A stretch of DNA of 64,000 bases from Phragmites australis (taxonomy: Eukaryota > Streptophyta > Magnoliopsida > Poales > Poaceae). The position numbers and the translations under genes are program-made. The DNA lies in assembly GCF_958298935.1 (NCBI RefSeq), contig NC_084929.1, positions 3,162,001 to 3,226,000 on the forward strand. The letters run 5' to 3'. Shown here in pieces: positions 9,266-20,814 of this stretch (positions are counted from its first letter, which is position 1; each line of letters opens with the position of its first letter). The notes under the pieces were generated by a model. It was not told the origin of the DNA, searched no databases, and saw nothing but the letters and a program-made list of their open reading frames with translations.

Positions 9266-10932
9266 TGTAGCGAAAATGTCTCTATTAGGATATAATTGTG
9301 ATTTTGGTGATTAATGATAATATAGTCAATAGGACTAATATGTTTGTCAAGTATATATTTTAGTAGGTCTTATGGATGTAATGTATAAAAAAGCCACCGT
9401 AGTTAGTACAAAGTTTGGTTGAATTGGAGAAATCATAGGAAAAATGTACTCACTGAATGGTACGATGCTCAGGAATGTACACGCTGGAGAAATTCTGACA
9501 GGAGATAAGGAATGCCTTTATCGGATGATTCGGTGTTTAATGGGTAGTTTACACCGGAGCATTTTGCTTTTGGGTAGACAAAATTCAAGGCATCGGAAGG
9601 TCTGGCAATTAGTGAGGATGCACGATAGGCTATTTCTTTCACAGAAGAATCCAACCACTGAAGAATGAAGATCAACACACTGGAAGGTCCGACACCTGTG
9701 TTGTACACATCGGATGCTTCACATCGGAGTATTTTCTGCAGAAGCATTTTCGAGAGTTGAAGATCGAAGAATATCTCATCGGATGGTCCGACGATAGGTG
9801 CTGTGTATACCGGAGGCTTGCACTGGAACAATTTACACAGAGAGGCTGCAGAGGCTCAAATGGATCAAATATACTCACCGGATAGTCCGGTGATGGAGAT
9901 GAAGTATACACCAAAGTGTCTGGTATTCACAAAGACTTTAAGTGGGGGTTACAATGGCTAGTTTCTGAGGTTGTACTCATTGGATGATCCGGTGTTAGTA
10001 CTACTGTTCTCACCGGATCATCTTGTATTAACATCTTTTCTAAGCTGTTGGGAAATAACTAGTTGGCGGGTTTGAGGCTATAAATACCCCTCCACTTAGA
10101 CATTTGAATGTTCTGGAGTTTAGAGAAACATAGAGACACTTGAGAAGACATCCAAGCCACCAAAGTTTTTAGAGTGATCATCCAAGGCAATTAAGCACAA
10201 TATTAGAGAGTGATTAGTGCTTATAGGTCTAGAGAGAGTGTTGCTAGGTGATTGCTACCTAGAGAGTGGATCAAGGAGTGATCTTAACTTGTACCGGGTG
10301 GTACATCGATGCCTTAGAGTCTTGGTGACTCACTGGCACCTTGAGCAAGAGTTGCTCAAGCTTGTTGATCCTCCGACTTGGTGTGGGGTGGCGGCAAGAC
10401 ACGTGTATGGAGATGCGAAAACCCTTGCCTTGGTGGCTCAAACTCCGTAGTGAAAATAGCGACAAGTGACCGTGAGACAGAATAGTGGTGAGACCTTGCC
10501 TTTGTGGCTTGGTGGCTCATCCACGTTGAGGCTATGTCTTTGTGTCTTGGTGACTCAAGAGCTATGGCCGAAAGAGTCTTGGTGACCGAGAGCATATCCT
10601 TGGTAGAGCTCCAACATCGACTAGGGGTAATATTTATACCATCGATACCTTGGGATAAAAATCCCTTGTGCCGAGTTTACTTTCTCTACCATCTTTACGC
10701 TTCCGCATTTACATTCTTGCAATATATCTTTGTGCATTTACTTTCCTAGAGTAGTTTGCTAGGATTAGCTATAGGTTGCAAACCTTTTGAGTGGTAGAAT
10801 AGACACACTAGATAAACCTATATAACATTTAGATAGAAATTAATATAGGTTTATCTTGTGAAGTTTTTAGAGTCGGTTAGGTTTATAAGTGTCCTAATTC
10901 ACCTTCCTCTTAGGACATTACCGATCCTTTCA
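9266..10932 (+). mobile_element. Solo LTR nested in the 3' LTR
   Basis: It begins TGTAGCGAAAATG and ends CCTTTCA. It is flanked by CCGCG (9261-9265) and CCACG (10933-10937), a 5-bp duplication with one CpG-type transition. The host LTR resumes immediately on both sides. A second member of the family, in opposite orientation, is at 35876-37533. It contains several copies of a CACCGG...CCGGTG motif, for example CACCGGATAGTCCGGTG at 9876-9892, and a TATA box at 10079. No internal domain remains. Confidence 0.8.
10079..10086 (+). promoter_or_regulatory. TATA box in solo LTR
   Basis: TATAAATA is followed by a C-rich stretch. The equivalent on the minus strand of the related solo LTR is at 36652-36659. 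Confidence 0.5.
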
Positions 10933-12082
10933 CCACGGAACCCTAGCACACTTCTCAAAGCATGACTAGCCGTCACTTGCTTTGCCTCAAGCAAGCACTC
11001 CGATGTCGACATGTATAATTTGTCTTACGATCTTGACCGTCGGCAAGTCTCTCTGGCTTCCAATCTCTTGGGTCACCTTGTCACTTGCACCGGCATCCCC
11101 TTCGATTGACTTTGTAACATGCCGTGTTCATCCTTCATCCTCTCCATGCTTTGCTTGAACTCCACATGTACTGCTAGGATCACCCTTCACTCCACCCGGC
11201 CTCCTTGATTATCTAGCACCAAGCACCCACTTATCCCTAATCATCCCACCATCGACCGTCAAGTTGCACCCATCAGCTGCACAACATGAGTCACGCAAAC
11301 ACATCTCTTCAAATTCCTAGGATATCTCTAGTTAGCCCATAACACAAATCCTCAGTTCAGAACTCATTTTGCAGAAAATATGAGCACTAGATATTCCGAC
11401 GTGTTCACTCACTGAGCACCAGAACATCCGGTGAGTGTGTTTCCATTCAACGCACTAAAAAATGCTCTCTACAAAAATTAGTCTAGTGTAAAGCTCCGGT
11501 GCTCACTTTCCTGTCACCGGTCCATCCGACACCTTCATCTCCGCCAGACTCTCCTTCTGCAACCTCTCTGCAAAAATTAGTTTGGTGTATTATCTGGTGT
11601 TCACAAACTCCCACATGATACTATCCAGTGGCTTCTTTAGATTTGGCGCCAAAATCAAATTTCAAATTTTTCCACGCACTAGAAAATACTCCGGCGCTAC
11701 CAGCATTGCATCACTAGGTCATCTGGTGAGATCTTCCATTTTTCACCAAAATTTTCTTCTCTGCAGGAAATAGTCTGGTGCTCTCTAAGCCCATCGCTGG
11801 ACAATCCAGTGCCTTGATCTTCATTTTTGCTTGAGCACAGAATTGCTCCGGCATCAGTTTCAGCACCACACCGGACCATCCAGTGAAGCCAACTTCCCAG
11901 ACACTGGAATTCTGATGAGTTCATTTTTTCGGGACCCAAAACAGAAACTCCAACTCCAACTTGGATTATCCATAAACAAAATCACGCAAAACCAAGTTCA
12001 TGCCAACCAAGTTCTACTCAAATCCAACGTTGTCAATGACTCATCATAATCAAACCAAGGCACATCTTAACTTGGTTTCTCA

Positions 12083-13310
12083 ATCTCCCCCTTGATGTGT
12101 CTATTGACAACATACATGAAGATCAAAGAAAGAGTTGAAACATAAAACCAATGAGAATATCTAAGTGATCCAAAAAGCAAGAACAAGATCACTTAGCATA
12201 AGAAGGAATTACAAAAAGCTGAAAACCAAATTTTTTCAGAATTCTTCCTTTGAGCACCGATTTTTCCACCTCGTTCACAATGGATTCATCATGAATGCAA
12301 AAATGGTACACATGAATGCAACAACTCCCCTTTTCTATGAAATTTTCCTTTTTTTTACTCTACCTGTGAGACAATTTCTCCCCCTTTGGCAATGCAAAAG
12401 ATGTGCAAATGAGATGCAGACCTACAAAGCATTTGCAAGAACTAGAGATGTCACAAGCACCTGGAAAATAGCAAGATTTGATCATGTTGTTCAATTATCA
12501 AAAAAGTATGTCATCAGAAAAACATCCACAGTTTTATGATCAATGCAAAGATTAGGGAAACTAATGCTATGTCAAGTTGAAACTAGGCAACCAAGTTTAA
12601 TCTGACGAGCTAGGCAAACACCCACATATCAATCTAAGCCTTAATTTGGCAAGATAAAAAAGAACATTCTTATCACATTAAAAAATACAAGTTAAATTTA
12701 TCATTTGATCATTTTCTTATCCCGAAGTGAACTTTAGCAACCAGTGGTTCACTTCTTTGGCAAATCACATGAAGCATTAAACCATCATATTAGTTCAATT
12801 TTAGCTCAAAATTTGATCATTCATTTGATTAGCTTAACATAGAATTAAGATATGTAACGTTTCACAATGCCAAGACCAGTTGTGCCTTTGCGATACAAAA
12901 GAGCACATACTCTCCCAAGGGTTAATCATGGGCTAAATATCTACATAGACAAAGGTCAAAGACACCCAATCCACTGAACTGAACAAAGCGGCCTAGCACA
13001 AGCTTTCCATAGAACTAGCACTAATTTAAGCACTGATCAAGCTAAAGTAAACACTCAAGGGTGACAAGCGATTACGTTCATATTTAGAAAATACAAGCTA
13101 GCTCAATAGATTTCATGTCATGTCTCAAAAAGAGTCTAAGCTTGCACAATTTTTCATATATATACTACACCTAGCACAAATTCACAATTAGTACAAGAAA
13201 GTGCAATGAACATATAAGTGAAGCTTAACTACTATGAATATCTTACAACATGCGATGTAAATGCAAATGCAACAAGAGTAAGATAGAGTATGCACAAAAA
13301 TAACTCCCCC
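12083..13310 (-). other. Non-coding 3' region of the Sirevirus with repeated polypurine tracts
   Basis: Between the RNase H stop and the 3' LTR there are about 1.2 kb with no convincing coding frame and no visible env-like product. On the minus strand there are three PPT-like motifs: TGAGGGGGAGTT (13302-13313), GCCAAAGGGGGAGAA (12376-12390), and AAGGGGGAGAT (12083-12093), the last directly before the LTR. Multiple PPTs are a known Sirevirus trait. Confidence 0.65.
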
Positions 13311-14025
13311 TCATATAATACTATAGGGATGGCACATACTAATCTCTCCCCTCAAATAGGCAAATCTAGTAGCATCTAGAGGTTTGGTGAAGATGTTCGT
13401 GAGCTGGTGTTGAGTATCAATGTATTTCAAGTCAATATCTCCCTTCTCATTGTGATCTCTCAAGAAGTGAAATCTCACATCTATGTGTATGATTTTGGAA
13501 AACTGGACTGGGTTATTGGCTAGGCTTATGGCAATGGTGTTATTACAGAAAAGTGGCACACTCTTAAAATCTAACCTAAAGTCCTTTAAAGTAGCAACCA
13601 TCCATAAAATCTATGAGCAACAGCTAGCGGCAGCTACATATTCAGCTTCAGCAGTAGACTGCATAATGCTAGATTGCTTGCAAAAAGAATAACATATAAG
13701 AGAAGTACCCAAAAAATGACAAGTATTAGAGGTACTCTTCCTATCAATTCTACAACCAGCAAAATCCGCATAAAAAAAACCTCGAAGGGAAAGTGAAGAG
13801 GAAGCAAAAAACCAAAGTCCAAACTTGAGAGTGTGCTTGAGATATCTCAGAATGCGTTTCACCGCTTGGCGGTGAGACGTCCGTGGTGAAGATTGGAAGC
13901 GAGCACAGAAGCAGACGATAAAGTGGATGTCGGGTCTTGTAGCCGTTAGATACAGGAGGGAGTCGATCATACTCCCCTGAACTCCCGCTAGTTCACCGCC
14001 TCGCCATCTCCATCTGGATCAAGCA
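13311..14025 (-). pseudogene. copia RNase H domain (degenerate)
   Basis: Two consecutive frame segments (13970-13611 and 13601-13311) are separated by a stop. The first carries the RT/RNase H linker pattern SLLYLTATRPDIHF and the RNase H motifs FFYADFAGC (usually YSDADWAG) and STAEAEYVAAASC. The second carries FCNNTIAISLANNPV and the DVRFHFLRDH pattern (usually HIDIRHHFLRD). These match the C-terminal end of copia polyproteins. The stop and the Trp losses show decay. Confidence 0.85.
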
Positions 14026-14029
14026 CAGT

Positions 14030-14935
14030 TGAGGTACCCATTGGTGTAGCTAAGGGTTTCACGTCGCTCATGTCAAACTTCTTTAGTAGCTCCTTAGTGT
14101 ACTTTGTTTGGTGGACAAATATACCTTATTTGCATTGCTTGATTTGAAGTCCAAGGAAAAAGTTGAGCTCGTCCATCATCGACATCTCGAACTCTTTACT
14201 CATAGTTTCTGCAAACTTGACCACAAGTGCATAAGAAGAGCCAAAAAAATGATATCATCCACGTAAATCTGAACAAGTAGGAAATCTTTGCCATGCTTGA
14301 GAGTGAACAATGTTTTATCAACCGATCCCATCACATACCCATGCTCTAGCAAGAAGGACCTAAGCCTATCATACCAAGCTCTAGGTGCCTGCTTGAGCCC
14401 ATACAACGCATCTAAAACTTGTATACTCTCTGTTGGTATTTAGGGTACTCAAAGCCCGAGGGTTGTTTGACATAGACCTCTTTCTGAATGAAACCATTTA
14501 GGAACATACTCTTGATATCCATTTGATACAACTTGAAATCCTTAGATGCTGTAAGTGCAAGAAGAATCCTAATAGCTTCTATCCTAGCTATGGGTGCACA
14601 GGTTTCCCTAAAGTCTATCCCCTTAATTTGAGTAAAATCTTGGGCTCAAAGTCTAGCTTTGTTTCTCACTATAGACCCATCCCCCCTCCATTTGTTTTTG
14701 AAAACCTATTTCGTGCCTATGGTGTGTACATCGAGAGGTGGTTCTACAAGGATCCAAACTTGATTTCTCTCAAAATTTTTGAACTCTTCATGCATGGTAT
14801 TGACCCAATTTGGATCGGATAGAGCATGCCCAACATCATAGGCTCAAAAATAGAAACAAATGCAGAATCAGTAAAGTGAGCATGAGATACAGACCTTGAC
14901 CACGTTACCCTCTTATCGAGATCTCCGATCATCTT
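14030..14935 (-). pseudogene. copia reverse transcriptase (RVT_2, degenerate)
   Basis: The minus strand contains the pattern CAPIARIEAIRILLALTAS, then MYGLKQAPRAWYDRL and the catalytic motif YVDDIIF near 14250, all diagnostic of copia RVT_2. The sequence is broken by several stops and frameshifts between 14410 and 14930. The YVDD aspartates are intact. Confidence 0.85.
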
Positions 14936-14947
14936 GTGTGGAGGGTG

Positions 14948-15960
14948 TCACCACTGAATGTGTTGAGGGGCCTCACGCCATGAGAGAATCTCCCCCTCAA
15001 ACATAGTTGGTGCAGGCTCAAAAGCAGTTGAAGTGGATGTAGAGGCTGCAAGACTCTCCGTTGAAGTAGAAGGAGCAGAAACCAGCTCCGAAGTAGGTAT
15101 AGTCGAGTGATGTAGTGGATCATTCTTGTCCTTTCTGAGAGCTGGAAGGTCACCATGTACAAAGATGCTCTCGCTAATCTCCTGATCACCTGCACACTCA
15201 AAAATAGAACTATCATAGGGTGTTGACTCATCAAAAATCACATCACAGGATTCCATGATGGTGTTAGTATCAATATTGTAAACACTGTAAGCATAATTAT
15301 AAAGAGAATAACCAAAGAAAATGCCATCAGAAGAGCGCGACTTGAACCTGTCAAGATTTTCACGCTTTAGGATGAAGCACCGACAACCTAAAACTCTCAA
15401 ATGTGAAACCTGCGGCTTCCTCCCAAAGCGCAACTCATAAGAAGTCAAATTCAAGATAGAGCGTAAGAAGATCCGATCGGAGATGTAGCACGCCGTGCTA
15501 ATGACCTCAGCCTAAAACTTCATAGGAGTTCTATGCTCATCGAGCATCGTCCTAGCCATTTCCACCAAAGTCCTATTCTTTCTCTCAACCACACCATTCT
15601 GCTGAGGAACGTATGGGGTAGAAAATTGATGCTCAATGTCATGTTCAAGATAGAAAGTATCAAAAAGATATTTCTTCAACTTAGTGCTATTATCACCGCA
15701 AATTATTTTCAATGCACTAGGGAGTTCCTTGAACAATCTCAAAGCCAATTTGCAAAAGTGTAAGAACACTCCATCCTTGCTCACAAGAAAGAAAACCCAA
15801 GAGTAGCGAGAGTAATCATCAACAATGACAAGTACATACCACTTCCCACCGGTTGAATGAACCCGGGAAGGACTAACAGTGTCCATATGGAGAAGTTCTC
15901 CTGGTCGTTCAGTCATCTCCAGTTTGACTGGTGGGTGAGTAGTGGAGACCATCCTGCCTT
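14948..15960 (-). pseudogene. copia integrase (rve core plus C-terminal region)
   Basis: The 15952-15512 part carries the DDE core: GELLHMDTVSPS (first Asp), CGDNSTK (second Asp), and PQQNGVVERKNRTL (Glu). The 15454-14948 part has the copia integrase C-terminal pattern RVLGCRCFI and DGIFFGYS, then a Ser/Thr-rich linker to RT. The catalytic triad is present, but a frame break near 15500 and stops between the parts make it inactive. Confidence 0.88.
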
Positions 15961-16475
15961 ACTGACAAGGAGCATAAAAAATATTCTTCTCAAACTTGAG
16001 CTTGAGCAATTCTTGGATCAAGCCTAAGGCACTCAAATGACTAAGCAAACAAAGCTCATGTGCCCTAGTCTCCTATGCCACATCCAAAGCTTAAAAGAAA
16101 ATTGAGCAAGTAAACAACGAGAATAACTCGAAGACTTAGAAAAATCGGCAACAAAAACTCTCCCAACTCTAGAAATCTTCCAAATCAAAGTGCTAGAAAA
16201 ATCAAGAACTCAAGAAGTATCGTGCTTGAAGCGCACTTCCAAGTCCTCATCAAACAACTGAGATATAGAAAGTAAGTTGTATCCCAGATGCTAAACCAAA
16301 GCCACATCTTTGAGAGTGAAACTCTCATTTACCTTTACCCTTTTTTTGGCCTTCACTTTACCTTTCTGATAATCCCTGAAAGTGATGTACTCATGATGCT
16401 TCGTCGAGGTGAGGCTGGAGAATCATGATGAGTCTTTGGTCATATAGCACGAACAACCGAAGTCAATGAGCTACT
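15961..16475 (-). pseudogene. copia protease and GAG-pre-integrase remnants
   Basis: After the end of gag the minus strand reads IDFGCSCYMTKDSS. This corresponds to the aspartic protease signature of copia (usually DSGCS-x-HMT) with Ser replaced by Phe next to the catalytic Asp. Further on, MWHRRLGHMS near 16060 is the GAG-pre-integrase zinc-binding signature. Several in-frame stops interrupt the region. Confidence 0.75.
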
Positions 16476-17626
16476 TGTTCTCCAGGCCTCCACCTACCAC
16501 CTCGGAAGGATCAAGCTCCGAGATGCTGGTGAAGTCCTTGGCCCTTTTCTTGTTCTTCACTTGCGGTTCCTCCTCCTCCATGATTTCCTCTTCGCTTGAT
16601 GAGATGTCGATGTCGTTGGGAGCCGTCACAAACACCCTAGAAGCCGCCTTGGTTGCTTTCTTGGCCATCTTGTTACAGTTCTTCTTGAAAAAGGATTTCT
16701 TGTTCTTCTTCTTATGCTTGTTGCAGTCGTGATCGCCGTCCTCCTTCTTCTTGAGCTTGGAGCAGCCCTTGTAGTGGGTGGTGTCACCGCACTCAGAGCA
16801 GGCTTGAGAGCCACTCCTCCTCCGATCTCAGCGGTTATTGTAGAAGCAGATGAACTTCTTCACAATGAGGATAAGATCCTCATCATCAAGTACCTCCACT
16901 GGTTCCTCTATGATAGAGATAAGGGATGATAAAAAAAATTCATCAGATAAAATGTTAGCACAAGAAACACCACCTCCAAACTGGTTGCCACCGCTAAGTC
17001 CGGAAACCAACGCCATATTCTGAGACATGACTTTCTGAGACTAATCTGAGTCGCCTTGGCTATCTCGCTGGACTTGAGCTTGCTGAAGAGTTCATCACAA
17101 GTTAACGTGCCATAACTTGGTGACTCTTCAATGCTTGAGATTTTTACTTCTCATATGCTACAATCGAGAGCATAGAGAAGCTTGATCGTCCTCTCATGGT
17201 CAGAGTAGGGAAAAATACCAGTGGATATAAGTTTGCTCACAATTCCATCAAAATGAGCAAACATAGCATCCAGAGATTCATCGACCCTTGCAGAAATATT
17301 TGGTATTCTTGGTTATATGTGCTTTGGTATCTGGCCTTAATCTGATTAGTGCTTTCATGGAAGACACTCAGAATAGTCCAGATCTCCCAGGCAGTACGAA
17401 GGTGCTAGACCCTGTTAAACTCATTCTGACTCAGGCTAGTGAACAAAATATTTCTAGCCATGTTGTTAGCCTCATACTGTTTGATTTGAATCTGAGTTGT
17501 GCGAGCAGCATGGATCTCGTAGTTGGGATCAACTGCTTCCTATATTAGAAGATAAGCCTCCATGCACACCTTCTAGTACAAAAAGTCTCATCCATTGAAT
17601 AATGGAATCTTCCCACTTCTCTCCAT
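16470..17626 (-). pseudogene. copia gag (UBN2/retrotran_gag_2 type, degenerate)
   Basis: The start codon at 17626 opens MERSGKIPLFNG, the usual start of this gag type, but Trp codons in the next motif (normally YWK) have become TAG. A zinc knuckle of form C-x2-C-x4-H-x3-C lies at 16762-16800, one residue shorter than the canonical C-x2-C-x4-H-x4-C. It is followed by a Lys-rich tract and an acidic Ser/Glu stretch (SSSEEEIMEEEE). Several stops between 16830 and 17600 break the frame. Confidence 0.82.
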
Positions 17627-17675
17627 GTCGTCTATAGATCACAAAACTGATTAAGGTCAACTAGTGATCAAACCA

Positions 17676-17687
17676 GCTCTGATACCA
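17676..17687 (-). other. Primer-binding site, tRNA-iMet type
   Basis: The minus strand reads TGGTATCAGAGC, the complement of the plant initiator tRNA-Met 3' end. It begins two bases inside the 5' LTR, as usual for copia elements. Confidence 0.92.
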
Positions 17688-17689
17688 AT

Positions 17690-19742
17690 TGTAGGACTGA
17701 GATAGGCGACTAGAGGGGGGGGGGTGAATAGGCACCTTATTTCTTGCAAAATAGATGACTTACTCCTTGTTCACCTAACGCTTCTTAAAAAATGCACAAA
17801 TGAAAGCATAAACTTTAGAGAGGTAAAGCGAGAAATAAAGTTCCAATGCAACATGACTCCACGAATAAAATATGAACCATATGCTCTATTGAAGACCATT
17901 TCATGTGTTTTTGAGCACAAAAGCTTGAAACTTGAACGAAGATCAAAGCAAAAAGACAGTTACCGAAAGAAGCAACTCTCCAAGTTGATGGTTTAAAGGC
18001 AAGGGGATTCAAGATCCTCTCAAATACATGAGTACATAAAGGTTTATGCCTCTAGCAACAAGAAGGACAACTTCTCAAGGTTGAAAAATCGCAGCTCAAA
18101 GGCAAAAATGAAAATCAATAAGAAAATCAAAAAACTTACACCGAAGGCAAGGGAACCAAAATAAGTAGACTAGAAGGAGATGAACACAAGCTCATGGGAG
18201 AAAATAAACTTCATTAAGCACAGATGTCAAAATCGTTTCTATCATTAAAGGTCTAGCCAATTACAAAGACTAAGCATATCCTCTCCTCTTCTCCAAAACC
18301 TATCAATATGCTCTCAAATGGCTAGCTCAAGGCCCTCCCAAACCTCCACCCCTCTATTTATAGCCGTTGGGAGCTTCCTTGACCCTTAAATTTTCTTGTT
18401 CCCAAAGTACCTTTCACCGATAGTGCACTCCTACCTACCAACATGAATTCCTATGCAAGATACCGAATTGGATCCTGATGCATTTTGGTCCACATTTTGC
18501 TCCTTCCATCGAATAGCCGCGACTTCTTCATGAATTAGTTTCACCTCGACGCAACCTTCGTGATGATGCAACGTGACCCTCCAGTCCTCCCGTGGTTTTG
18601 CAGCCAAACCCCAAAACCTTAGTACGCTTCTCAAAACGTGACTAGCCACCACTTGCTTTGCCTCAAGCAAGCACTCTAATATCGACGCATGTAATTTATC
18701 TTGCGATTTTGACGCTGGCAAGTCTCTCCTGCTCCCTATCACTTGGGTCGCCTTGTAACTTGTACCGTCATCCCCTTTGTTTGACTTTGTCACATACCAT
18801 CTTCATCCTTTATCCTCTCCACACATGTATTGCTAGGATCACCCTTGACTCCGTCTGACCTTCTTGATCATCTGGCACCAAACACCCGCTTGGCTCCGAT
18901 CATCCCACCGTCGACCACCAAGTTGCATCTATCACCTGCACAAGTTGAGTCACACAAACACATCTCTTCAAATTCCAAAAATATCTCTAGTTACCCCATA
19001 ACATAAATCCTCAGTTTAGAACTTATTTTGAAGAAAACATGAGCACCGGATGTTCTAACTTGTTCACTCACTAAGCACCGGAGCATCCAATGAGTGTGTT
19101 TCCATTCAACACACTGAAAAAATGCTCATTGCAAAAATTAGTCCAGTGTAAAGCTCCGATGCTCACTTTCCTATCATCGAATCATGCAGTGCCTTCATCT
19201 CTACCAGACTCTCCTTTTACAACCTCTCTGCAAAAATTAGTCTCGTGTATTATCCAGTGTTCACAAACTCTCACACCGGTCTATCCGGTGACTTCTTCAG
19301 ATTTGGCGCCAAACTCGAATTTCAAATTTTGTCGCGCACTGGAAAATACTCCGGCGCTACCAGCATTACATCCCCGGATCATCCAATGAGATCTTCTATT
19401 TTTCACCGAAAATTTCTTCTCTGCAGGAAATGGTCTGGTGCTCTCTAAGCCCATTGTCGGACAATCCGGTGCCTTGATCTTTATTTTTGCTTGAGCATAG
19501 AATTGCTCTGGCGTCAGCTTTAGCACCACACTAGACTATCCGGTAAAGCCAACTTCCTAGACACTAGATATTCTGATGAGTTCATTTTTCTAGACCCAAA
19601 ACAGAAACTCTAACTCCAACTTATGTTAACCATAAACAAAATCACGTGCAACTAAGTTTTTGTTAATTAAGTTCAATTCAAATCCAATATTATTAATAAC
19701 TTATCATAATCAAATTAAGATATATCTTAACTTGATTTCTCA
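17690..19742 (-). repeat. 5' LTR of the Sirevirus-type element
   Basis: 2053 bp with TG...CA ends on the plus strand. It contains the minus-strand TATA box at 18355-18362, a G/C homopolymer near 17715, and the palindrome CACCGGTCTATCCGGTG (19274-19290). The segment 18431-18793 has an open frame on the minus strand that is also recognisable in the LTR at 1-921; this is conserved LTR sequence, not a known gene. Confidence 0.9.
18355..18362 (-). promoter_or_regulatory. TATA box of the 5' LTR
   Basis: TATAAATA on the minus strand, in the same LTR context as 644-652 and 21424-21433. The 3' LTR has lost this element. Confidence 0.6.
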
Positions 19743-19790
19743 ATATCCATCGTCAACAGCCATTAAGACGACTATGACGCAGCAACTACC
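19743..19790 (-). pseudogene. Host gene family X, copy 1: exon part with putative start
   Basis: On the minus strand a putative acceptor GCGCGCAG precedes an exon that reaches ATG at 19763 (MAVDDGY). The frame then passes through the ATATC target duplication and continues at 8375 in the same phase. The exon is open upstream of this ATG to the acceptor, so the true start could lie in an earlier exon. The sequence from here to 20690 would be the upstream intron and exons. Confidence 0.45.
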
Positions 19791-20690
19791 CTGCGCGCAC
19801 ACTTGTGAACTGTCTTGGTTAATGGTCACCAAGCAGAAAATTCGTGCTAGTCTCGTTCCCCGAAAGTCCAAAAGAATTGGGTGGAATATGTGCTGCCTGT
19901 TCTCGATCCGTTCCCAACAGAAATTGGGCTCCTGATTTCAGCAAAACAGAACAGATCCTTGCAAGTGGGAGATAAATAATCGATGCTGGAAACTAATACA
20001 TGTGCCGATTAATCAAAAAGCTGGCACGTTTTATTGTGCATGGAAGCATCCTAATGACGAATTAAGTAATATTCGGCGAAGATCATGCATAAAAATGCTC
20101 GATTGCTTGGTCAGGAAAGCTTGCTTCTAGCAAAGCTAAATATCAACGACTTCAAGGCCGAAAACGTATGCTGAGCTTACGTTGAGCGCTAAAAATAAGC
20201 TGGATGGCCTCACCAAAAGATAGCTCATGCACGGCATAATGAAGGGATCGATGCCGTCCTCGATCCATTACGTTCATGGCCATCGCAGTCGCAGTCGCAG
20301 TCGAACTCGCAGCCGGAATCACTTGCTTCACCGATCTTGCAAGCTGCCGATGGAAATCTAATGTGTTGCTTAGACTGCTCCACGTCTGTTCAGATCGATC
20401 TAGATATCTAGCTAGCTGGGTTGATCAATCGATGCAAAGGTAAGCCTGCGGTTGCACGTCGCAGAAGTGCATCAGGTGCCTTCCACGAAAGTTGGGTGAC
20501 TTGACTTCATCGACCGGGCTAGGTCTTTCTCTCATGTCCCCAATCCTGAAGTAGCACAAGCAAGAACCATAAAAGCAGATTTGATGACTTCTTCCCTTGT
20601 GTGAACTGATCTTTTCTTCTTCTTCGTCCATTTTTTCCAATTCAGGAGACTGTCTGAGATAGTCATAATGCCTTGTCAGGTAGATTTAGA
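19791..20690 (-). repeat. Paralogous block (partner 54470-55534), upstream part of host gene X
   Basis: It shares long ordered blocks with 54470-55085 and again with 55115-55530, for example CTGCCTGTT-TCGATC, TGGAAGCATCCT-A-GACGAATTAAG, GATCATGCATAAAAATGCTC, CAGACTGCTCCACGT and CTGTCTGAGATAGTCAT. Minus-strand open segments (20640-20425; an Asp/Cys-rich run near 20300) have counterparts in the other copies, but indels shift their frames. I could not define exons. It was probably part of the gene that ends at 7735 or its leader. Confidence 0.5.
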
Positions 20691-20814
20691 CCTAGCTCTG
20701 CGCCGAAGGGAAATTTTCAATAAGGCATATGGACGCATGGTTTATTAAGACCGTTTATTTGTATTAAGATTCGTATTGGAAAAATAGATAAAATAATAAT
20801 AAAATTGATTATAG

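Larger units (their letters stand above)
8381..12082 (-). repeat. 3' LTR of the Sirevirus-type element (with nested insertion)
   Basis: It aligns with 17690-19742 from TGTAGGAC to TTGGTTTCTCA, interrupted at 9266-10932. Without the insertion it is about 2.03 kb. A segment of about 50 bases that holds the TATA box in the 5' LTR (18329-18367) is replaced near 9040 by a short unrelated sequence, so this LTR lacks its TATA box. Confidence 0.85.
8381..19742 (-). mobile_element. Complete Ty1/copia Sirevirus-type retrotransposon
   Basis: Both LTRs begin TG and end CA on the plus strand (8381-12082 and 17690-19742) and are flanked by ATATC on both sides. On the minus strand the order is 5' LTR, initiator-tRNA-Met type PBS, gag, protease, integrase, RT, RNase H, several polypurine tracts and 3' LTR. 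Integrase before RT defines copia. Long LTRs (about 2.05 kb), multiple GGGGGAGA tracts and CACCGG...CCGGTG palindromes in the LTR fit the Sirevirus lineage. Many stop codons and frameshifts show that it is dead. The 3' LTR is longer because it contains a solo LTR at 9266-10932. Confidence 0.9.

Noticed and set aside
9444..9914. Overlapping open frames in the solo LTR
   Set aside because: They lie wholly in non-coding LTR sequence with repeated CCGG motifs, and the homologous LTR at 35876-37533 does not keep them open.
12165..12539. 124-codon open frame on the plus strand as a possible env-like gene
   Set aside because: It is antisense to the Sirevirus and overlaps a polypurine tract; no membrane or signal features support it.
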